Positions 6,669 through 10,417 of a DNA stretch of 10,417 nt are shown here, piece by piece. Below the pieces are notes generated by a model. The model saw nothing but the letters and a program-made list of their open reading frames with translations, searched no databases and had not been told where the DNA came from. Numbering within the stretch: position 1 is the stretch's first letter; each line of letters opens with the position of its first letter. The translations under genes were made by a program, and so were the position numbers. This stretch comes from Clostridia bacterium. GTDB lineage: Bacteria; Bacillota; Clostridia; CAKSNL01; HGM11501. Where the stretch lies: NCBI GenBank assembly GCA_017390225.1, contig JAFPCL010000073.1:1-10417 (forward strand). Direction: 5' to 3'.

Positions 6669-6680
6669 ATTGCTTCCTCC

Positions 6681-7160
6681 TTATGCTTTATTTTTCAGTT
6701 CGGTCAAAATCTCGCGCACCTTTGCAGGTGTCAGCGAACCATAAGTTTCATCGTTAATCATCATGACGGGCGACAGACTGCAACAGCCCAGGCACGCCAC
6801 GTGCTTTAAGGAAAACAGCCCGTCCTCGGTGGTCTGTCCGTCGCAGATGCCCAGCTCTTCCCGAATGGTGTCGGCGATACGTTCACTGCCGTTGACGTGG
6901 CAAGCCGTGCCCTGACACAGCAAAATCAAATACTTGCCCACCGGCTGAAAACGGAACTGGGTGTAAAAAGTTGCCACGCCGATGACTTTGGCAGGGGTGT
7001 TCCCTGTTTTTTCCGCAATGTGATACATCACATCCGTGGGCAGATATCCGTAGATATCCTGTGCTTTCTGCAAGATGGTGATGAGGCTTCCGGGAACATC
7101 GGCATATTTCTTAAGCACCGCCGAAAGCTTTGTAAGATCGCTTTTTTGGCAATCACACAT
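6681..7160 (-). CDS. stnA: NuoE/HydC-like [2Fe-2S] subunit of an Stn-type transhydrogenase
   Basis: This 159-residue protein has the usual length of NuoE-type subunits. It starts at ATG 7158-7160 with GGAGTGA upstream. The N-terminal helical part carries LITILQKAQDIYGYLPTDV and VIGVATFYTQFRFQPVGKY, both typical of the family. The thioredoxin-like C-terminal half holds one [2Fe-2S] cluster: Cys82-x4-Cys87 (CQGTAC) and Cys123-x3-Cys127 (ACLGCC). In HydABC and Stn complexes this subunit packs against the NuoF-like flavoprotein, and its cluster lies near the bifurcating FMN. The gene is 14 bp after the CDF gene and 12 bp before stnB, so it is co-transcribed with both. Alone it could belong to Complex I, a hydrogenase or a formate dehydrogenase; the downstream partners decide for Stn. 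Letter A is assigned by gene order. Confidence 0.88.
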   Translation of the reverse strand: MCDCQKSDLTKLSAVLKKYADVPGSLITILQKAQDIYGYLPTDVMYHIAEKTGNTPAKVIGVATFYTQFRFQPVGKYLILLCQGTACHVNGSERIADTIREELGICDGQTTEDGLFSLKHVACLGCCSLSPVMMINDETYGSLTPAKVREILTELKNKA

Positions 7161-7174
7161 ATTTGTTCACTCCT

Positions 7175-8347
7175 TCAAACATAAGGTCTTTCGATTTTAA
7201 TGATGGCATGGACATCTGCCCATTTTTCCGCCATCATGGCATAAATTTTCTTTTCTATTTCCTCGTTCCGCTCCTTCACATGCCAAGGAACCAGAACCTC
7301 GAAAATCAAATTGGTGTGGCGCCGTCCTTCCACCACGCGAAAATCGTGGACAGAAAAGGCGGCATTGATATCCTCCACCGCTTTGGTGACTTCCTTTCGG
7401 TATGCCCGCGTTTTCTCATCCTCGGGGCGCACGGGGTCGATATGCACCACGGCTTCACAGCCGAAGGTCTGCTCAATATCGTGAATCATGCCCTCCATGG
7501 TATCGTGCAGGGCATACACATCGCCCTCTCCCGAAACCTCTGCATGCAAAGACACCATAAAGCGGCAGGGACCGTAGTCATGGATAATCAAATCGTGGAT
7601 TCCGATGACTTCGGGATGCGACAGCACCTTTTCCTCAATCTGTGCCACAAGCTCGGGATCGGGGCGTTGCCCCAAAAGCTGGGTGACGGTTTCTTTCAGG
7701 CTCTTATAGCCCGTCCACAAAATCAGAAGGGCAATAGCCGCCCCCGACCAGCCGTCGATATTGATTTTTCCGTCCGTGATATGATAAATCACACAGGACA
7801 GAAGCACCAGAAGTGTTGCCGCCATGTCCGACAAGCTGTCTTTACTGACGGCGCGCATGGCAGAGGAATTGAGCTTTTTTGCAACGGATGCGTTATACAC
7901 CGCCATATACAGCTTCACCAAAATGGAAGCCGAAAGGCAAAGGGCGAGCGGCACGGAAAACAACAATTCTTTCGGGGAAATCATATTTTTCACACCCACA
8001 AAAAACAGCTCTGCTCCGAGCATCATCACCGTGACGGACACGATCATGCCGACAACATATTCAATACGCCCATGACCAAAGGGGCGCTCCCCCGTGGGCT
8101 TTTTTGCCGCCAGACGAAACCCGAACAAAACCACGCCGGTGCTCACCGCATCGGACAAATTATTCATGGCATCCGCTTGGATTGCCAAAGACCCCGCCAT
8201 ATGCCCGACGGTCATCTTCAAAAGCACCAACAACAGGTTAAAAAACAGAGAAACCCCGGAAACCAAGCTCCCCCATGCACGCCGAACGGCGGCATTTTGG
8301 GTGTCTTCTCTGTTTTTAATCAACAAACGGGCAAGAAGTGTGATCAT
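7175..8347 (-). CDS. Cation diffusion facilitator (CDF) family metal exporter, probably Mn2+-type
   Basis: This 390-residue membrane transporter is longer than the usual roughly 300. The ATG at 8345-8347 is chosen over one at 8351-8353, which directly touches the ribosome binding site. Six transmembrane helices are expected. Helix 2 has ADAMNNLSD (Asn62-x3-Asp66), followed by the cytoplasmic RPFGHGRIEYV signature (88-98). Helix 5 has DSLSD. The resulting Asn-Asp/Asp-Asp pattern is what I recall for MntE-like manganese exporters rather than the His-Asp zinc type. The cytoplasmic ZT-dimer domain (LIIHDYGPCRFMVSLHAEV) is followed by a second, similar stretch (FRVVEGRRHTNLIFEVLVP), which explains the length. 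CDF proteins exchange divalent metal for protons at the inner membrane. It is the first gene of the operon that continues into the Stn genes, a link with no known reason. Zn2+, Fe2+ or Co2+ remain possible substrates. Confidence 0.9.
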   Translation of the reverse strand: MITLLARLLIKNREDTQNAAVRRAWGSLVSGVSLFFNLLLVLLKMTVGHMAGSLAIQADAMNNLSDAVSTGVVLFGFRLAAKKPTGERPFGHGRIEYVVGMIVSVTVMMLGAELFFVGVKNMISPKELLFSVPLALCLSASILVKLYMAVYNASVAKKLNSSAMRAVSKDSLSDMAATLLVLLSCVIYHITDGKINIDGWSGAAIALLILWTGYKSLKETVTQLLGQRPDPELVAQIEEKVLSHPEVIGIHDLIIHDYGPCRFMVSLHAEVSGEGDVYALHDTMEGMIHDIEQTFGCEAVVHIDPVRPEDEKTRAYRKEVTKAVEDINAAFSVHDFRVVEGRRHTNLIFEVLVPWHVKERNEEIEKKIYAMMAEKWADVHAIIKIERPYV

Positions 8348-8354
8348 GCACATA

Positions 8355-8361
8355 CCTCCTT
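8355..8361 (-). promoter_or_regulatory. Ribosome binding site that decides the CDF start
   Basis: AAGGAGG on the minus strand is 7 nt from the ATG at 8345-8347 but only 1 nt from the in-frame ATG at 8351-8353. The downstream ATG is therefore the likely start. Confidence 0.8.
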
Positions 8362-8370
8362 AACTTTATA

Positions 8371-8399
8371 ATTATAGCATATTTTTATGAATCTCGCAA
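8371..8399 (-). promoter_or_regulatory. Promoter of the CDF-stn operon, extended -10
   Basis: On the minus strand, -35 TTGCGA (8394-8399) is 17 bp from -10 TATAAT (8371-8376), with TG one base before the -10 (ATGCTATAAT). Transcription would start near 8364, leaving a leader of only about 17 nt. The -10 context nearly matches that of rpmE. Confidence 0.85.
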
Positions 8400-8402
8400 G
8401 CC

Positions 8403-8414
8403 TTTGCATGCAAA
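8403..8414. promoter_or_regulatory. Perfect 12-bp palindrome TTTGCATGCAAA in the divergent promoter region
   Basis: TTTGCATGCAAA lies 3 bp upstream of the CDF-operon -35. A related TTTGCATGC recurs at 8545-8553 in the rny leader. It could be a regulator site, but the bound protein is unknown and AT-rich DNA makes chance palindromes common. Confidence 0.35.
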
Positions 8415-8485
8415 AAAAACGCATTTTTATGCCGATTTTGCAAAATAATATATGATATTTTTTTCAAAAAACATATTTACTCTAC

Positions 8486-8514
8486 TTGACAAATCTACTA
8501 TAATTATGTATAAT
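8486..8514 (+). promoter_or_regulatory. rny promoter, full sigma-A consensus
   Basis: TTGACA (8486-8491), a 17-bp spacer and TATAAT (8509-8514) match consensus at all twelve positions. Transcription would begin near 8521, giving an 84-nt leader before the GTG start. It points away from the CDF-operon promoter, with about 85 bp between the two -35 elements. Confidence 0.93.
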
Positions 8515-8537
8515 AAACGATAAGTTGGTTTTATTAT

Positions 8538-8570
8538 AAGCATTTTTGCATGCTTGTTCTTCAAAAGAAC
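8538..8570 (+). promoter_or_regulatory. Two small hairpins in the rny leader
   Basis: AAGCAT (8538-8543) can pair with ATGCTT (8550-8555), and GTTCTT (8556-8561) with AAGAAC (8565-8570), giving two adjacent 6-bp stems in the predicted leader. They may affect stability or processing of the rny message. No known riboswitch was recognised. Confidence 0.35.
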
Positions 8571-8588
8571 GAAACCAATATTATATAT

Positions 8589-8595
8589 AAAGGAG
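8589..8595 (+). promoter_or_regulatory. Ribosome binding site that selects the GTG start of rny
   Basis: AAAGGAG ends 9 nt before GTG at 8605-8607. The frame is open from a TTG at 8554, but that start has no upstream binding site and would add 17 charged residues before the membrane helix. Confidence 0.8.
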
Positions 8596-8604
8596 TTGAA
8601 AAAC

Positions 8605-10173
8605 GTGACCCTGAACCCTACCCAATTAATTTTTGTGATCCTTGGCATCTTAGTCTTACTCGCGATTGCCGCATTTGTTGCATTTCGCGCGGGTATTACA
8701 TACAGACGCAAAATCGCAGAAGCAGAGATCGGCAGAGCCGAAGAGGAGGCATCCCGCATCCGTGAGAAAGCAGGCAAGGAAGCGGAAGCCAAGAAAAAGG
8801 AAATGCTGATTGAAGCAAAAGAAGAAATCCAGAAAACCAGAAGTGAATTTGAAAAAGAAGCAAAAGAAAGAAGAAACGATCTCACCCGGCAGGAACGCCG
8901 CATCCAGCAAAAGGAAGAAACATTAGACAAAAAGAGTGACCAGCTGGATAAGAAAAACGAACTTCTCGAAAGCAAGCTCAAAACAGCCGATGCGAAAATC
9001 GAAGAAGTGGAAGCCTTGAAGAAAACCCAGCGCGAGCTTTTAGAGCGCATCGCCGGGCTTTCCGCAGAAGAAGCAAAAGAATATCTGCTCAAGAACATTG
9101 AAACGGAAATTCGTCACGATGCTGCCCTCATGATTAAAGACATTGAATCGGCAGCCAAAGAAGAAGCCGATGAAAAGGCAAAAACCATTATTTGTGATGC
9201 CATTCAGCGCTGTGCCTCCGATCATGTATCCGAAGCCACCGTCAGCGTTGTTGCGCTTCCCAATGATGAAATGAAGGGTCGTATCATCGGTCGTGAAGGC
9301 CGCAACATCCGTGCCATTGAAACGGCAACGGGCGTTGACCTTATCATCGACGACACCCCCGAAGCCGTGGTTCTCTCCGCTTTTGATCCGGTGCGCCGCG
9401 AAATCGCCCGCATCGCTTTGGAAAAGCTCATCAACGACGGCAGAATTCATCCCGCCCGTATCGAAGAAACCGTGGAAGCCGCCCGCAAAGAGGTCGACAC
9501 TGCCATCAAGCAAGCCGGTGAACAAGCCGTGTTTGAAACGGGTGTGCAAGGTCTGCATCCCGAAGTGGTTAAGCTCCTGGGGCGTCTTCGCTATCGTACA
9601 AGCTATGGTCAAAACGTGCTCAAGCACTCCACCGAGGTCTCCTTCCTGGCAGGTCAGATGGCAGCCGAGCTTGGCATCGATGTTCGCCTTGCCAAGCGTG
9701 CCGGTCTTCTGCATGACTTAGGTAAAGCCTTAGACCACGAGCAGGAAGGCTCTCACGTCACCTTAGGCTTTGAATTTGCCAAGAAGCACAATGAAGGCAA
9801 AGAAGTTCTCCACGCCATCCAAGCCCACCACGGCGATGTGCCTGCACAAACTCTCATCGCTATGTTGGTACAAGCTGCCGATGCCATCTCTGCCGCCCGT
9901 CCCGGTGCCAGACGCGAGAACATCGAAACCTATATCAAGAGACTTGAAACCCTGGAAAAGATTGCAAATGAGCATCCCGGCGTTTCCAAATCCTTCGCTA
10001 TCCAGGCAGGCCGCGAAATCCGCGTAGCCGTCAAGCCCGAAACCGTATCCGATGACGATATGATTTTGGTGGCAAGAGAAATTGCCAAGAGAATCGAAGA
10101 AGAAACGGAATATCCCGGCCAGATCAAGGTCAGTGTCATTCGAGAGACAAGGCACGTCGACTACGCCAAATAA
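8605..10173 (+). CDS. rny: Ribonuclease Y
   Basis: This 522-residue membrane-anchored endoribonuclease is close to the 520 residues of B. subtilis RNase Y. The GTG start at 8605 is set by AAAGGAG upstream. Residues about 6-28 (QLIFVILGILVLLAIAAFVA) are the single N-terminal membrane helix. A long, charged coiled coil rich in Glu, Lys and Arg follows to about residue 200. The KH domain comes next, with GRIIGREGRNIRAIE. The HD domain follows, with HSTEVSFLAGQMA and the metal-binding LLHDLGKA (His370-Asp371). The enzyme starts mRNA decay in Gram-positive bacteria by cutting single-stranded, often AU-rich RNA at the inner face of the membrane, and can associate with degradosome partners. The gene has its own consensus promoter and terminator and appears monocistronic. 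Identification is secure. Confidence 0.97.
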   Translation: MTLNPTQLIFVILGILVLLAIAAFVAFRAGITYRRKIAEAEIGRAEEEASRIREKAGKEAEAKKKEMLIEAKEEIQKTRSEFEKEAKERRNDLTRQERRIQQKEETLDKKSDQLDKKNELLESKLKTADAKIEEVEALKKTQRELLERIAGLSAEEAKEYLLKNIETEIRHDAALMIKDIESAAKEEADEKAKTIICDAIQRCASDHVSEATVSVVALPNDEMKGRIIGREGRNIRAIETATGVDLIIDDTPEAVVLSAFDPVRREIARIALEKLINDGRIHPARIEETVEAARKEVDTAIKQAGEQAVFETGVQGLHPEVVKLLGRLRYRTSYGQNVLKHSTEVSFLAGQMAAELGIDVRLAKRAGLLHDLGKALDHEQEGSHVTLGFEFAKKHNEGKEVLHAIQAHHGDVPAQTLIAMLVQAADAISAARPGARRENIETYIKRLETLEKIANEHPGVSKSFAIQAGREIRVAVKPETVSDDDMILVAREIAKRIEEETEYPGQIKVSVIRETRHVDYAK

Positions 10174-10181
10174 GATGGTGG

Positions 10182-10206
10182 CGTAAAAAAGGCACAGACC
10201 GTTTCA
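10182..10206 (+). repeat. 25-bp direct repeat, copy 1
   Basis: These 25 bases (beginning CGTAAAAAAGGCACAG and ending GTTTCA) recur identically at 10393-10417, exactly 211 bp downstream. Copy 1 starts 8 bp after the rny stop. Confidence 0.85.
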
Positions 10207-10224
10207 CTAAATTTAATTATGATT

Positions 10225-10255
10225 GGAATCCGCAAGGTCATGCGGATTCCTTTTT
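10225..10255 (+). terminator. Rho-independent terminator of rny
   Basis: GGAATCCGCA (10225-10234) pairs perfectly with TGCGGATTCC (10241-10250) over 10 bp around a 6-nt loop, followed at once by TTTTT (10251-10255). It lies 51 bp after the rny stop codon. Confidence 0.93.
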
Positions 10256-10294
10256 ATTTATGTATCGTGAAACTACACGTGAACTTCACCACTC

Positions 10295-10312
10295 GGCGTA
10301 CCTTTGTACGCC
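10295..10312. repeat. Hairpin GGCGTAC/GTACGCC
   Basis: A perfect 7-bp stem with a 4-nt CTTT loop. It has no U-run in either direction, so it does not look like a terminator. It is part of the hairpin-rich region after rny. Confidence 0.6.
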
Positions 10313-10321
10313 TTCGGGATG

Positions 10322-10342
10322 GCCTTTTGCAAAGCAAAAGGC
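10322..10342. repeat. Hairpin GCCTTTTGC/GCAAAAGGC
   Basis: A perfect 9-bp stem with a 3-nt AAA loop, 9 bp beyond the previous hairpin. Neither strand has a following T-run. Confidence 0.65.
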
Positions 10343-10392
10343 ATTCAGTTCCCGCGTTCTGCACTCTTTTTTCCTGCCACCATCAGTTCATC

Positions 10393-10417
10393 CGTAAAAA
10401 AGGCACAGACCGTTTCA
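10393..10417 (+). repeat. 25-bp direct repeat, copy 2, reaching the right edge
   Basis: It is identical to 10182-10206. The match is cut by the window end, so its true length cannot be seen. If this were a tandem copy, a second unit with the terminator would follow to the right. Confidence 0.85.

Larger units (their letters stand above)
10174..10384. repeat. Foldback-like intergenic element with imperfect inverted ends, overlapping the rny 3' region
   Basis: GATGGTGGC (10174-10182), directly after the rny stop, is matched by its complement GCCACCATC at 10376-10384. The similarity continues inward through A6/T6 runs to CACAGA and TCTGCACTC-like ends, about 25 bp in all with mismatches. Between the arms lie the rny terminator, GTTTCAC/GTGAAAC (10201-10207, 10267-10273), the odd palindrome GTGAACTTCAC (10279-10289) and two further hairpins. 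No open reading frame is evident. It may be a small non-coding repeat such as a MITE, or a structured 3' region. Confidence 0.45.

Noticed and set aside
7163..8371. A 402-codon open frame on the plus strand opposite the CDF gene
   Set aside because: It is antisense to a clear CDF transporter, has no recognisable domain, is full of His and Gln as expected of a reverse frame, and has no good ribosome binding site.
8554..8604. TTG start for rny at 8554
   Set aside because: It has no ribosome binding site and lies inside a leader hairpin. GTG at 8605 has AAAGGAG at 9 nt and gives the normal family length.
8427..9098. A 223-codon minus-strand frame opposite the rny start
   Set aside because: Its Ser/Phe-rich composition is the complement of the rny Glu/Lys/Arg coiled-coil codons. 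It overlaps the rny promoter and matches no family I know.
9040..9714. A 224-codon minus-strand frame within rny
   Set aside because: It is antisense to the KH and HD domains of rny, with no domain and no plausible start.
10174..10417. CRISPR array suggested by the direct repeat
   Set aside because: Only two copies exist, 211 bp apart, with hairpins and a terminator between them. Spacing and structure do not fit an array.

Overview
The window looks like chromosomal DNA of a strictly anaerobic, low-to-moderate GC Firmicute (Clostridia-like). The evidence is the AGGAGG-type ribosome binding sites, sigma-A-like promoters, RNase Y, a zinc-type L31 protein and a cysteine-rich electron-bifurcating redox operon. 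The exact taxon cannot be read from the sequence.

Layout. Everything left of about 8350 is on the minus strand; rny, to the right, is on the plus strand and diverges from it. In minus-strand transcription order: (1) A cation diffusion facilitator (CDF) gene begins at a clear extended -10 promoter. It is followed at 14, 12, 5 and 15 bp gaps by a NuoE/HydC-like subunit, a NuoF/HydB-like subunit, a DUF1016/YhcG-type PD-(D/E)XK nuclease and a NuoG/GltD hybrid. The NuoE-like, NuoF-like and NuoG/GltD proteins have the architecture of the Stn family (Sporomusa-type Nfn) of ferredoxin-dependent NADH:NADP+ transhydrogenases. (2) rpmE has its own promoter and terminator. (3) A macrodomain protein with a C-terminal helix-turn-helix-like module comes next, then (4) a vWA (MIDAS) protein cut by the left edge. 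A paired dyad element lies in front of the vWA gene.

On the plus strand, rny (RNase Y) has a perfect consensus promoter, an 84-nt leader and a GTG start chosen by its ribosome binding site. Downstream are a strong terminator and a hairpin-rich, foldback-like repeat region. A 25-bp direct repeat there recurs at the extreme right edge.

How the genes may work together. The Stn-like complex would balance the NADH, NADPH and reduced ferredoxin pools. The CDF transporter, probably a Mn2+ or other divalent-metal exporter, appears to share its transcript. The most surprising feature is a defence-type nuclease gene, visibly AT-richer than its neighbours, lodged without disruption between the bifurcating core genes and the NADPH-module gene. 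The macrodomain/vWA pair resembles a small ADP-ribose-linked stress or conflict module of unknown function. No rRNA, tRNA, CRISPR array or transposase was seen.
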